Shown: one piece after another, positions 8,697 through 17,263 of the stretch
Layout of the letters: each line of letters begins with the position of its first letter
Position numbering within the stretch: position 1 is the stretch's first letter
Origin: Microbacterium sp. BR1
GTDB taxonomy: Bacteria; Actinomycetota; Actinomycetes; Actinomycetales; Microbacteriaceae
Direction of reading: 5' to 3'
Assembly: GCF_002812725.1 (NCBI RefSeq)
Contig: NZ_NMUN01000004.1
Span: 372,001 to 436,000, forward strand
Length of the DNA: 64,000 bases
Notes under the pieces: generated by a model
Told to the model about the DNA's origin: nothing
Database searches by the model: none
What the model saw: the letters and a program-made list of their open reading frames with translations, nothing else
Program-made: the position numbers and the translations under genes

Positions 8697-11009
8697 TCAG
8701 AGACCGGCCGCTACGAGCGCCGTCAGGAGAGCAGCCCCCATTGCGACTCGGTCCTCGGTGTCGACGAGTTCGCCGTCAAGGTCGATCTGCGCGACTGGAA
8801 GGTGCGTGTCCGATGTTGCACCATGCTGGGCGCAGATGTCTCGGAACCGTCGCGACAGAGCCGCATCGGCGGGCGGAGCCAGTTCGAATCCATCGGGAAC
8901 GATACGAATACCAGCGCCGCTGGCCGAGAGAACGAGCCACCGGGGCTGGAACTCGTACCCCGAGAACCACAGAGTCTCGACACCGGACGCGAGCCCGCTG
9001 ACTCGATACATCGCCCAGAGATAGGGGTCTCGGTATCGTCCGCTCCCGCTGAGGTCAGGGGTGCGCAGCATGCACATGGAGTGTCTCCACTGCCCAGTTT
9101 CCTGCAGGTACTCGCCGTAGTAGACGCCCGTCGCGCCCTCGCGCATCTCTGGGTAGGTGGCGAGATACGCGCGCCAGGTGAAGCGTCGAGTTGACCGGGC
9201 CTGCTCGACGAACTCATCGGTGACTCGCTGCAACGAGTGACCGACACTGCCACCGCCGTCCGCCGCAACGTCGTCGAGCAGGGAGGCGAGTGCGGCTCGG
9301 AGTGCCTGGTTCCGACCGCGTCCTCGATTGGAGAAGACGCCACGCCATCGCGCGCTCTGCTTCGGGTCTCCGGTTCCCAGCTGAACGGCTCTGCCCGCCG
9401 TGCGGGGATATCCGTAGTCGCCCTTCGCCAAGAGCGCGCCGGTCAAGATCGGCCAGTGCTGGGGCGCGACGACATCGGGAAACGCAGTCGCGTGGCGCTG
9501 GAGCGACTCTGGGTCGAGGTCGAACGCGAAGATCCTGCCGCGAAGGAGTGGATGGTCTTCGAGGGAATGCACTGCGTGTTCGAGCTCTGGGAGGGTTTCG
9601 ATCAGCGCGATCTTGTCGAGTTCGTCTTGCACGCGGTCGGGGTTGAAGCCGCGGGTCGTGGTGAGGTCGCCGTCGCGAATGAGTTGCTCGACGCTCGGGA
9701 TGAGGTCACCCATCCGTTCGAGGCGCACTTCGTCGTCGGCGCCATCGACGAGATTGCGAAGGATTCGGAGTCGAGCCGCGATTTCGCGGGTCGCATACTG
9801 CCGATGTATGAGCACGGCGAAGAGCATGAGCGTCTCCGCCAGCGAGAAGAGCCGCCGGTTTCCAGTTCGCTTTCCGTACAGCTCGAGACAGCCTTCGAAC
9901 AGGTTGAGATTCGTGGTGTCGAGCGGTACACGCCCGGTCTGTGATGCGGCGCTGCTGCGGGCGAGGTCGACGAAGTGCTCCTCAAATGCTGCGCGCACGT
10001 CTTCGACACCTACCCATGTGTCGAAGGCATGAGTCAAGAAGGCGATGTGACTCGTTGCGTTCGGGTTGCCGACGTCGAAGGCGCGTTCCGCCCGCTCCAG
10101 CAGGGTACCCTCAGGGACCACGTTGTCGCGCCACTCGCTGATCTCGATGATGAACTCCAGGTACCGGAGGAACTCGTCGTCGATGAGGTGGTCTCCGCCG
10201 TGGAAGCTCCAGAGCACGTCGCTCCACACACCGTCGAGTTTGTGGATGATCGCGTCGAAGTCGTCCTTGGGCAGAGTCTCGTGAAAGAGCTTCTCCAGTC
10301 TCGCCTTGAAGTTCTCGAAGTCCGTGAGCGGCTTTCCCCGCGAGTTCATCTTGATGTACAGCTCTTCGCCGGAAGGCATGTCGTCGATGGGAAGAAGGTA
10401 GAAGGACACCGCTGGTGTCGACTCGTCCATGAGTCGCTCCCATGCGGAATCGAGATCGATGTTCTCCGCGATGATTCGCTCGTGGACCGCGTCGAGCATG
10501 TTCAACATCGATTGGATTGTCGGGTCGTGCCGCCACGCATGGAGATACCACGCCTGATCCGTGATCCACGTCTTTGGCGTGGAGAAGTCTCCGCCGGGGG
10601 AGTGCTCGGGCTTGACGAGTTCGCGGCAGAAGAGTTCGGCGCTGGCACGAGTCGCGTACTCGAACCGGAGGACCGCCGCGGCTTCGTGGAGTCGATCCGT
10701 TCGCGCGGCGATGTACCAGTGAATGAGGAACAGGGTTGTGAGGCGTTGCTGTCCGTCGAGGGGTCGCAGCGTTCCGTCGCCAATCTCCCCGTACACAAAG
10801 TCGAGATCGACAGCCTCGTCGCCTACGAGCGCTTCGATGAGGACGCCGAGGAAGTCTGCGCGGATGCTGTTAACACCGCGTTCGTCTCGGCCCTGCGCGT
10901 AGTCGCGCTGGATGAGCGGGATCTCGACACGCTTGATGGTCTCCGCGCCGGTCTCACCCGGCTGGAACATGCGGGCGAATGAGGTCTTGGTGCCTCGCAT
11001 CTCGGTCAC
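8697..11009 (-). CDS. DUF262 domain protein (GmrSD-like partner, no HNH domain)
   Basis: 770 residues from GTG 11009, which overlaps the stop of the upstream DUF262 gene by four bases (GTGA); a longer in-frame extension would overlap that gene by 148 nt. The N-terminal DUF262 fold shows PLIQRDYAQGR and the nucleotide-binding loop LDGQQRLTTL. IKMNSRGKPLTDFENFKA follows, also diagnostic. The long C-terminal half is helical, Arg-rich and unrecognised, and the DUF1524 HNH signature is missing. DUF262 proteins are ParB-like NTPases used by type IV restriction enzymes (GmrS, SspE, BrxU). The paired arrangement with an HNH-bearing partner suggests one restriction-type system. Confidence 0.75.
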   Translation of the reverse strand: MTEMRGTKTSFARMFQPGETGAETIKRVEIPLIQRDYAQGRDERGVNSIRADFLGVLIEALVGDEAVDLDFVYGEIGDGTLRPLDGQQRLTTLFLIHWYIAARTDRLHEAAAVLRFEYATRASAELFCRELVKPEHSPGGDFSTPKTWITDQAWYLHAWRHDPTIQSMLNMLDAVHERIIAENIDLDSAWERLMDESTPAVSFYLLPIDDMPSGEELYIKMNSRGKPLTDFENFKARLEKLFHETLPKDDFDAIIHKLDGVWSDVLWSFHGGDHLIDDEFLRYLEFIIEISEWRDNVVPEGTLLERAERAFDVGNPNATSHIAFLTHAFDTWVGVEDVRAAFEEHFVDLARSSAASQTGRVPLDTTNLNLFEGCLELYGKRTGNRRLFSLAETLMLFAVLIHRQYATREIAARLRILRNLVDGADDEVRLERMGDLIPSVEQLIRDGDLTTTRGFNPDRVQDELDKIALIETLPELEHAVHSLEDHPLLRGRIFAFDLDPESLQRHATAFPDVVAPQHWPILTGALLAKGDYGYPRTAGRAVQLGTGDPKQSARWRGVFSNRGRGRNQALRAALASLLDDVAADGGGSVGHSLQRVTDEFVEQARSTRRFTWRAYLATYPEMREGATGVYYGEYLQETGQWRHSMCMLRTPDLSGSGRYRDPYLWAMYRVSGLASGVETLWFSGYEFQPRWLVLSASGAGIRIVPDGFELAPPADAALSRRFRDICAQHGATSDTHLPVAQIDLDGELVDTEDRVAMGAALLTALVAAGL

Positions 11010-12733
11010 GCTGCGACCTCCGACGTCTGCAGGTACGGGGCGACGGCTTCGAGGATCGCCTTCAGATAGCTCTCGCGGTCGGCGGCTCCCCAGAAGTGAA
11101 TCTGCTGGTCGTCGGCATCGGTGTAGTACTTGAGAAACACGTTGCGGGTGCACGGCGGAATATATGAGCCGGCTTTGTCCCGAGCGAGAATCTCCCGACG
11201 CTTAACCTCGAACGTCGAGTTGCTGAGTGCGCTGTTGTCGCCGCTTGCCAGCAACGCCAGGTTCGCCAGTGAGTGCACGTTCTCTCCCCGGCGAGTCGAT
11301 TCGTCCGTGAGGGCATCCTCGACGGCGGCCTTCACCGCGTCGAAGCGGACGCCGACTCCGTGCACCTGCTGCTCCGCGATCATCCCGAGCACGTCGTCGA
11401 TCTCGGAGAGGAGTTCGGCGCGGACGGCGCTCTCGAGCGTCGGCAGGTCCTCCACGACATCGCGCTGTAGCAGGAGCCACTCGCGCCAGATCTTCTCGTC
11501 GCGCCGGAGTTCCTTGGCGTTCTGCGCATGGATGTGCTCCAGCGACCAGGAGCCGCGTGAGTGGGCGTTGAAGGAGTACCGGGCAGTGTCGTCCTTACGG
11601 GCGCGAACTGTCTCCACGTTCATCAGCAGCAAGACCTCGTTACATTTCGCGCTCCTCGTGTCGTAATCCAGTGCGCCGAGGTCCTCCTCCGTCAGGTCGA
11701 GCACATCACGGATTCGGCCGTCGAGGGCCTCATGCAACTGCGGTTTGGTGAGGCCATCGGCCAAATTCACGAGCTGGCCGAAGGTGTCGCTTCCGACCTG
11801 GATCAGGAATCCGACCTTGTGGAAGACTTGGCGGTCGTCGTGCCAGCCGAGGATCAGCGAATGCAGCTTCACGACTCGGTCCCAGAATGCCTGCGCACCT
11901 GCGGTGATCTCGTTCCTCAGCGTTTCGAACGTGTAGTAGCGAGGGCGGTGCCGACCGGAAGGCCTCCCGCCGATCTGATCGGCGAGAGTGTCGAGGACGA
12001 GCCCGATGTGGGTTGCCTCGTTCTCGTGTCGGCCTGTGATGAACGACCACACCTCTGGCGCGCGAAGTTCCCGCTCGAACTGGTCCCACTGCGCGGCGAT
12101 CTGCTCGCTCTTGTCTGAGTATCCAGGACGCGCGCGGCTGTTTGCCAACACGAGCGCCTTGACGAGTTCGGCGTCAGTCAACGGGATCCGCCCGACGTTC
12201 AGCCGGGTGAACAGGGTGATGGAGTCGAGATCTTGCGATGCCTCATACCAGATCACTTTGACCGAGTCGAAGAGGTAGCCGTAGAACTTGTTGGCGACGT
12301 GCTGAGTGCGATGCTCCCACGCCTCGAACCATGTGCGGATTCGTTCGTACGCTCCGAAGATGTGGTGGAAGTCGATGTTCTCGTCCTTGTGGTCGGCCAT
12401 CGGCGACCGTAGGAACTCTTGGCTACCGGGGCGTGTCTCGTACTCGATCGAGTAGCCAGCGCCGGCGCTCTGCAGCCCCTGATCCCGCATGTACTGGAAG
12501 ATCAGGTACAGAGTGGTGAACCGCTGCTGGCCGTCGATGAGTTCCCACCGACCGTCGGCCATCTGCTTTACGACCACGGGCTGGAGGTAGTACGGTGCGC
12601 CGTTGCTCTCCCAAATGTCTGCGAGGAGACGGTCCACCTCGTCAGGACCCCAACGGTAGCCCCGCTGATAACCGGGAACGAAGAAGGCTCCTGTGACGTC
12701 ACCGACTGCTCGCGGTTCAAGAATCGCATCCAC
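11006..12733 (-). CDS. DUF262-DUF1524 protein (GmrSD-like restriction factor)
   Basis: 575 residues from GTG 12733. The DUF262 domain has VPGYQRGYRW (residues 19-28) and DGQQRFTTL (67-75). The central part includes FTRLNVGRIPLTDAELVKAL. The C-terminal DUF1524 HNH-type domain shows WSLEHIHAQN with His400 and a downstream SLANLALLASGDNSALSN, matching the His-Asn-Asn metal-finger pattern. Family members such as GmrSD cut modified phage DNA in an NTP-dependent way, and the same domain pair occurs in SspE and BrxU. It is the first gene of a two-gene unit with the second DUF262 protein. The substrate modification is not predictable here. Confidence 0.82.
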   Translation of the reverse strand: MDAILEPRAVGDVTGAFFVPGYQRGYRWGPDEVDRLLADIWESNGAPYYLQPVVVKQMADGRWELIDGQQRFTTLYLIFQYMRDQGLQSAGAGYSIEYETRPGSQEFLRSPMADHKDENIDFHHIFGAYERIRTWFEAWEHRTQHVANKFYGYLFDSVKVIWYEASQDLDSITLFTRLNVGRIPLTDAELVKALVLANSRARPGYSDKSEQIAAQWDQFERELRAPEVWSFITGRHENEATHIGLVLDTLADQIGGRPSGRHRPRYYTFETLRNEITAGAQAFWDRVVKLHSLILGWHDDRQVFHKVGFLIQVGSDTFGQLVNLADGLTKPQLHEALDGRIRDVLDLTEEDLGALDYDTRSAKCNEVLLLMNVETVRARKDDTARYSFNAHSRGSWSLEHIHAQNAKELRRDEKIWREWLLLQRDVVEDLPTLESAVRAELLSEIDDVLGMIAEQQVHGVGVRFDAVKAAVEDALTDESTRRGENVHSLANLALLASGDNSALSNSTFEVKRREILARDKAGSYIPPCTRNVFLKYYTDADDQQIHFWGAADRESYLKAILEAVAPYLQTSEVAA

Positions 12734-12739
12734 TTGTCC

Positions 12740-12745
12740 ACGCTA
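12740..12745 (-). promoter_or_regulatory. Candidate -10 of leaderless DUF262 operon
   Basis: TAGCGT on the minus strand ends 6 nt before the GTG at 12733, the leaderless spacing seen at several genes in this window. No convincing -35. Confidence 0.4.
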
Positions 12746-12884
12746 GTGGAGCCCCCCGACGCTCGGTCGACCAGCTCGCCGACGAGAGGGGAAGCACTTG
12801 TGCGCTGCCTGACCTTTGACCACCTGGATCTCCGAAGGGTGGAGGGGTCTCGCTCAAGCAGCTCGTGCGCCGCTGTCCGAAAAC

Positions 12885-12923
12885 CTGTCCGTTTACTCCC
12901 CGTAGCCGTCCGTAAACGTCCAG
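12885..12923. repeat. Imperfect 12-bp inverted repeat at island edge
   Basis: CTGTCCGTTTAC (12885-12896) and GTAAACGTCCAG (12912-12923) are complementary at 10 of 12 positions around a 15-nt spacer. It sits between the last island gene and the glnA terminator, so it may be an operator of the DUF262 operon or a recombination site marking the island end. Confidence 0.4.
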
Positions 12924-12929
12924 AGATAG

Positions 12930-12967
12930 ACTGAGCCCCAGACGACGATTGCCGTCTGGGGCTCAGT
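12930..12967. terminator. Terminator downstream of glnA
   Basis: A perfect 15-bp stem (12930-12944 with 12953-12967) around an 8-nt loop. No long T-run follows on either strand. It lies 50 nt past the glnA stop and would also shield glnA from the island. Confidence 0.75.
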
Positions 12968-13017
12968 AAATTGCTGGGCTCAGAGACCGGAAGTGTGGCT
13001 CTGAGGGCCTCCCGGAA

Positions 13018-14442
13018 TCAGACGCCGAAGTACAGCTCGTACTCGAACGGGTGCGGGCGTGCCGCGATCGGCTTGATCTCGTTCTCGATCTTGTACTCGA
13101 TCCAGGTCTCGATCAGCTCGGGCGTGAACACGCCACCCGCGAGGAGGAAGTCCTGGTCGGCGCGCAGGGCCTCGAGGGAGTCCAACAGCGAGTTCGGAAC
13201 CTGCGGGATGTTCTTCGCCTCCTCGGGGGGAAGCTCGTACAGGTCCTTGTCGACCGGCTCGTGCGGCTCGATGCGGTTCTTGATGCCGTCGAGGCCGGCC
13301 ATCATCTGCGCCGCGAAGGCGAGGTACGGGTTGCCCGAGGCATCCGGCGCGCGGAACTCGATGCGCTTGGCCTTGGGGTTCGATCCCGTGATGGGGATAC
13401 GGATGGCCGCCGAGCGGTTACCGGCCGAGTAGACCAGGTTGACCGGGGCCTCGTAGCCCTTGACCAGACGCTTGTACGAGTTGATCGTCGGGTTCGTGAA
13501 GGCGAGCACGGCGGGCGCGTGCGCCAGCAGGCCCCCGATGTACCAGCGAGCGGTGTCGGACAGGCCGCCGTAGCCGTTCTCGTCGTAGAACAGCGGCTTG
13601 CCGTCGAGCCACAGCGACTGGTGCGTGTGCATGCCCGAACCGTTGTCACCGAAGAGCGGCTTCGGCATGAAGGTCGCGACCTTGCCCCACTGCTCCGAGG
13701 TGTTCTTGACGATGTACTTGAACTTCAGGATGTCGTCTGCCGCGTGGACCATGGTGTCGAAACGGTAGTTGATCTCCTGCTGACCACCGGTGCCGACCTC
13801 GTGGTGCGAGCGCTCGAGGATGAAACCGGCCTCGATGAGCTTGAGCGTGATGTCGTCGCGCAGGTCGGCGGTCTTGTCGACCGGGCTGACCGGGAAGTAG
13901 CCACCCTTGTACGGGGTCTTGTTCGCCAGGTTGCCGCCCTCTTCGGCGCGACCCGTGTTCCAGGCGCCCTCCTCGGAGTCGACGCTGTAGAAGCTGGAGT
14001 TCTGCTTCACTTCGTAACGCACGTCGTCGAAGATGTAGAACTCGGCCTCGGGGGCGAAGAACGCGGTGTCGGCGATGCCGGTCGAGGCGAGGTACTTCTC
14101 GGCCTTCTTGGCGACCTGACGCGGGTCCTTGTGGTAGATCTCACCCGTGCGCGGGTTGTAGATGTCGAAGATCATCACGAGGGTCTTGGCCTCGCGGAAC
14201 TGGTCGAGGTACGCCGTCGAGACATCCGGGATCAGCTGCATGTCCGACTCGTGGATGTTCGCGAATCCTCGGATGGAGGAGCCATCGAACAGCTGGCCGA
14301 CGGTGAAGAACTCTTCGTCGACGGTCGAGGCCGGAATGTTGAAGTGCTGCTGCACACCAGGAAGGTCCGTGAAACGGATGTCGAGGAACTTGACGTCCTC
14401 ATCCTTGATGTACTTCAGCACCTCGGATGAATCACTGAACAT
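13018..14442 (-). CDS. glnA: Glutamine synthetase, type I
   Basis: 474 residues. It makes glutamine from glutamate, ammonia and ATP as a dodecamer in the cytoplasm. Signatures in order are [11 protein letters not shown] near the N-terminus, [29 protein letters not shown] and NRSAAIRIP. The adenylylation loop [10 protein letters not shown] puts the modified tyrosine at Tyr402, marking the GSI-beta type regulated by GlnE. ATG 14442 is preceded by GGAG at a short distance; an in-frame start further upstream would add unrelated sequence. A double GlnR box lies about 75-115 nt upstream. Gene order glnA-RDD-DUF4191 is as in Mycobacterium around glnA1. Confidence 0.97.
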   Translation of the reverse strand: MFSDSSEVLKYIKDEDVKFLDIRFTDLPGVQQHFNIPASTVDEEFFTVGQLFDGSSIRGFANIHESDMQLIPDVSTAYLDQFREAKTLVMIFDIYNPRTGEIYHKDPRQVAKKAEKYLASTGIADTAFFAPEAEFYIFDDVRYEVKQNSSFYSVDSEEGAWNTGRAEEGGNLANKTPYKGGYFPVSPVDKTADLRDDITLKLIEAGFILERSHHEVGTGGQQEINYRFDTMVHAADDILKFKYIVKNTSEQWGKVATFMPKPLFGDNGSGMHTHQSLWLDGKPLFYDENGYGGLSDTARWYIGGLLAHAPAVLAFTNPTINSYKRLVKGYEAPVNLVYSAGNRSAAIRIPITGSNPKAKRIEFRAPDASGNPYLAFAAQMMAGLDGIKNRIEPHEPVDKDLYELPPEEAKNIPQVPNSLLDSLEALRADQDFLLAGGVFTPELIETWIEYKIENEIKPIAARPHPFEYELYFGV

Positions 14443-14501
14443 GGAGTCTCCAGAGGTAGGGCATTCGGGAACTGCCGCCCACTTGTGCGGGCCGTCCTGG
14501 C

Positions 14502-14507
14502 AACCTA
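14502..14507 (-). promoter_or_regulatory. Candidate -10 of glnA
   Basis: TAGGTT on the minus strand, 11 bp downstream of the GlnR box array and about 60 nt before the glnA start. The -35 position would fall within the GlnR sites, as expected for an activator-dependent promoter. Confidence 0.4.
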
Positions 14508-14517
14508 TCGAAAAGGA

Positions 14518-14555
14518 GTTGCCCGACCATGACACCTATGTTTCCGGCATGTTAC
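14518..14555 (-). promoter_or_regulatory. Double GlnR box upstream of glnA
   Basis: On the minus strand GTAAC-n6-GAAAC (14555-14540) is followed after 6 nt by GTCAT-n6-GCAAC (14533-14518). This is the a1-b1-a2-b2 layout with 11-bp phasing known for actinobacterial GlnR (GTnAC-n6-GaAAC). The first pair is a perfect match, the second carries one deviation in each half. It predicts nitrogen control of glnA. Confidence 0.75.
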
Positions 14556-14566
14556 GCGCGCCTGGA

Positions 14567-14572
14567 TACGCT
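14567..14572 (+). promoter_or_regulatory. Candidate -10 of leaderless RDD gene
   Basis: TACGCT ends 6 nt before GTG 14579. It lies 12 bp beyond the GlnR array, so GlnR bound there could also touch this divergent promoter. Confidence 0.45.
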
Positions 14573-14578
14573 GGTCAC

Positions 14579-14974
14579 GTGACGTCGAATCAGCCCAACA
14601 CCTACCCGGGCGAACGCCTCGGTTTGCCGCGGGATGGCGCGGGTTCCGTCGCCCGCATCGGACGCCGGATCGGGGCACTCGTGATCGACTACGGCGCCGC
14701 GTATTTGATTTCGGGATTCTTCGCGTTCGACGCGCTGGCGATCCTGGCGATCTTCGGCGCGATTCAGATCGTGTTCCTGCCCACGCTCCAAGCGAGCCCC
14801 GGCCATCGCATCTTCGGCCTGCGGCTGCAGATGGTCGGCGGGGGATGGGTGGGCCTCTGGCGTCCCATCATCCGGACGCTGCTGCTGATCGTCGTCATAC
14901 CCGCGGTCATCTGGGATGCCGATCAACGCGGCCTGCACGACAAGGCCGTCGGAACGATCCTCGTCCGCCGCTAG
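14579..14974 (+). CDS. RDD family membrane protein
   Basis: 131 residues. RIGRRIGALVIDYGAAYLI carries the Arg and the Asp of the RDD motif in the first membrane segment, and a second Asp pair follows in DADQRGLHDKAVGTILV. Three hydrophobic segments are visible. The function of RDD proteins in this position (beside glnA across Actinobacteria, Rv2219A in M. tuberculosis) is not established. GTG 14579 is preferred because of the TACGCT six bases upstream; ATG 14549 is an in-frame alternative adding ten residues. It is convergent with the DUF4191 gene, 16 nt apart. Confidence 0.8.
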   Translation: MTSNQPNTYPGERLGLPRDGAGSVARIGRRIGALVIDYGAAYLISGFFAFDALAILAIFGAIQIVFLPTLQASPGHRIFGLRLQMVGGGWVGLWRPIIRTLLLIVVIPAVIWDADQRGLHDKAVGTILVRR

Positions 14975-14990
14975 ATCACGCCGCCCGCGA

Positions 14991-15698
14991 TCAGCGGGGG
15001 CGCGGCGAACGAACCTTCGTGGGGTCGATCCCCTTCGGAATCGGCAGCGAGGCGAGCGACTGCGAGACCGAGTCCACGCGCTTCATCACGGCGACCATCG
15101 TGGCCTTGTCGAGCTTGCGGGGGAAGGACTTGATCGTCTTCGCGAGGTCCTTGATCGGAACCTCGCCCGTGCCGTGACCGACGTAGATGACGTGGACCGG
15201 CACGCCGTTCGCAACACGGTTGACCTTCGAGCGCTCCTCGTTGACGAGCCGCTGCAGGCGCCCGTGCGAGCCCTCGCCGATGACGACGACGCCGCCGCGG
15301 CCGATGGCGCGGTAGACGGCATCCTGCGTCTTCGGGTTGACGCCCACGGGAGTCTCGGATGCGGTCCAGCTGCGTCCGAGGAACGTGGTGATGACGTGGC
15401 CGACGGCCCCGGGCATCCCGTCGATCTGGTTGTACATCGCGCGCGTCGAGAGGCGCGTCATGGTCATGAGGGCGGCCAGGACGCCCGCGAGGAAGCCCGT
15501 GACGCCCCAGAGCAAGATGTTCCACCACTGTGGCTGGATCAGGAACGCGAGCACGATGCCGAGGCCCGTTGTCACGGTGAAGATACCCGCGAGCAGCCAC
15601 GGAAGGAAGCCGAACGCGCGACGCGTGTAGCTGTAGAGACTCTTGATCTGGGAGAAGAACCCGGGACGCTTCTCGGGTGCCGCGCTGCGTGCTGCCAT
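14991..15698 (-). CDS. DUF4191 membrane protein
   Basis: 235 residues. A basic N-terminus (SYTRRAFGFLPW) leads into two hydrophobic segments at about residues 33-51 and 56-78. A cytoplasmic domain with GRSWTASETPVGVNPKTQDAVYRAIGRGGVVVIGEG follows. This matches DUF4191 (Rv2219-like), conserved beside lipA, RDD and glnA in Actinobacteria. Function unknown. ATG 15698 lies 7 nt after a TAGGCT -10 element; the frame stays open upstream but that region belongs to the divergent promoter area. Here the usual neighbours lipA and lipB are missing. Confidence 0.85.
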   Translation of the reverse strand: MAARSAAPEKRPGFFSQIKSLYSYTRRAFGFLPWLLAGIFTVTTGLGIVLAFLIQPQWWNILLWGVTGFLAGVLAALMTMTRLSTRAMYNQIDGMPGAVGHVITTFLGRSWTASETPVGVNPKTQDAVYRAIGRGGVVVIGEGSHGRLQRLVNEERSKVNRVANGVPVHVIYVGHGTGEVPIKDLAKTIKSFPRKLDKATMVAVMKRVDSVSQSLASLPIPKGIDPTKVRSPRPR

Positions 15699-15705
15699 AC
15701 CTTCC

Positions 15706-15711
15706 AGCCTA
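15706..15711 (-). promoter_or_regulatory. Candidate -10 of leaderless DUF4191 gene
   Basis: TAGGCT on the minus strand with 7 nt to the ATG at 15698. Confidence 0.45.
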
Positions 15712-15853
15712 CTTGTCGCGAGCCCGCAGTTGCTCCCGGCGGCGTCGCTCCGTTTCCGGTTCTCGGCCCTCCACAGCCCGCCGAATGCGGGGTTCGGCCA
15801 CCGATCCGTGCAGGGGGACTCGATGCCGTACGTCTCTGGGACAACGTTGAGGG

Positions 15854-17170
15854 ATGACATCCGCCCCGGTGACCGAGGACCCGCTGACGGGCGCTGTGCT
15901 CCGGATGCGTCGGGTGAGCGAGCCCGAGGCGCCCTTCCCGGGATGGTTGGCACGCGTGGACGACACCGTGGTTCAGCTCGTCGACACGGCTGACCTACGC
16001 GGATGGCCGGGTTGGCGATCGCGCGGAGGACACATCCTCGCTGTCCACGATGTCGTGCGTACTGTGGCGGGCGATGAGGGACTCCGCGACGCTCGGCGAG
16101 GCGAGCGCGGTCGAGGCGGACACGAGGCCGTCCTGCCCTGGTGCGTCGAGCGCGTCGACACGTTCTTGGCACGCAGGAGCGCGGGTGGCGCCGAGCTGAG
16201 CGCGGGCGAGGTCATCACGATCGTCGTGAGCCTCTTGCGGGGGTGCGGGGCTGCGCGCGGCACCATCCTGAACGGTGCCTGGTGGCTGACACAAGACGGC
16301 ACGCCGACCTTCGTCTGCGATACCCAGGACTCGGACGACTCGATCGGCCATTCGGCGGCCTCGATCCTCGAGCGCTTGGCGCAATCGCGAATCGTCACGA
16401 CCCCGTGGCGTCTGGATGAGATCGCCGGGGTCCTGCGCGCTGATGACGACAGCGGGGATGCCGAGGCGCACCTGTTCGCGATAGCTCAGCCCGAACCCCT
16501 CGTGCTCGCGCCGCTGATCCCCCGGCGGGCGTCCGATGCGCGCCGGGCGGCTTCGATCGATGTCATCGAGCCCGAGCGGCGGGCGTCCGCTCTCGGTCGC
16601 CTGCTGCGTCGGCACGTCGACTCCGGCGTGGGCGAGATGGTGTCGGACGCGCTCGAGGCGGCGCGCCGCGGCACGGAGCGTGCGCGCGGCAGGGTTGCTC
16701 GACCGTGGCTGGTCGCGGCCGGCATCGCGGGTGTGATCGTCGTGGGCGGGCTGGCGTGGCCGACGTCCACCGCACCGCCCGCGAACGCCCGGCCCGTCGC
16801 ATCCGATTCGCCCGTGACACCGTCACCGGACGCCCTGACATCGGGCGCGGCGACTCCGGATGCTGTGGGTGAGGCAACATCCGATGATCCGGTGCGGGCA
16901 CTCGAAGCTGCCTTGGACGTCCTCGGCGCCTGCGCCGAAGAGTCGTGCGGGGCGGAGTGGTTCGAGGATTCACCCGCTCCGCAGGTGCCGCCCGGTGCGG
17001 TCGACCTGCCCTCCGCCGACCGGACGGTCGAGCTGCTGGACGACCTCGGGGGAGTGGCGATCCTGAGCGTCACCGGTGTCGATGGCACTGTTCCTGCTCA
17101 GCTCGTCGTGCTCGTGCGCACAGACGAGCGGTGGGTGATCCGTGATGTGCGAGATGTCGAAGGACCATGA
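15854..17170 (+). CDS. Unknown single-pass membrane protein (438 aa)
   Basis: I do not recognise a named family. Residues 1-270 are soluble. A region around residues 117-160 (ITIVVSLLRGCGAARGT, GAWWLTQDGTPTFVC) resembles the HRD-to-DFG part of a protein kinase fold but lacks the catalytic Asp and DFG, so at most a degenerate kinase-like unit. One hydrophobic segment follows at about 290-306. Then come a Pro/Thr/Ser/Ala-rich linker and an exported-looking C-terminal domain with two cysteines in CAEESC. That layout recalls actinobacterial membrane receptors with a pseudokinase side. The gene sits between DUF4191 and sucB, where Mycobacterium has lipA/lipB. It starts with ATG after TTGAGGG. Confidence 0.75.
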   Translation: MTSAPVTEDPLTGAVLRMRRVSEPEAPFPGWLARVDDTVVQLVDTADLRGWPGWRSRGGHILAVHDVVRTVAGDEGLRDARRGERGRGGHEAVLPWCVERVDTFLARRSAGGAELSAGEVITIVVSLLRGCGAARGTILNGAWWLTQDGTPTFVCDTQDSDDSIGHSAASILERLAQSRIVTTPWRLDEIAGVLRADDDSGDAEAHLFAIAQPEPLVLAPLIPRRASDARRAASIDVIEPERRASALGRLLRRHVDSGVGEMVSDALEAARRGTERARGRVARPWLVAAGIAGVIVVGGLAWPTSTAPPANARPVASDSPVTPSPDALTSGAATPDAVGEATSDDPVRALEAALDVLGACAEESCGAEWFEDSPAPQVPPGAVDLPSADRTVELLDDLGGVAILSVTGVDGTVPAQLVVLVRTDERWVIRDVRDVEGP

Positions 17171-17174
17171 ACGC

Positions 17175-17206
17175 GAAACGCCCCGACATCGCTGTCGGGG
17201 CGTTTC
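17175..17206. terminator. Bidirectional terminator between convergent genes
   Basis: Perfect 13-bp stem GAAACGCCCCGAC / GTCGGGGCGTTTC with loop ATCGCT, serving the 438-aa protein gene on one strand and sucB on the other. Confidence 0.8.
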
Positions 17207-17263
17207 GGCGAGAGAACCGCGTGCTTCGGCGCAAAAACGCCGAGCGCGCGAGAACGCGTTTGC

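Noticed and set aside
11010..11153. 48-codon upstream extension of the 770-aa DUF262 protein
   Set aside because: It would overlap the coding end of the other DUF262 gene by 148 nt and reads as Arg-rich out-of-frame sequence; GTG 11009 overlaps the stop by four bases as in coupled genes.
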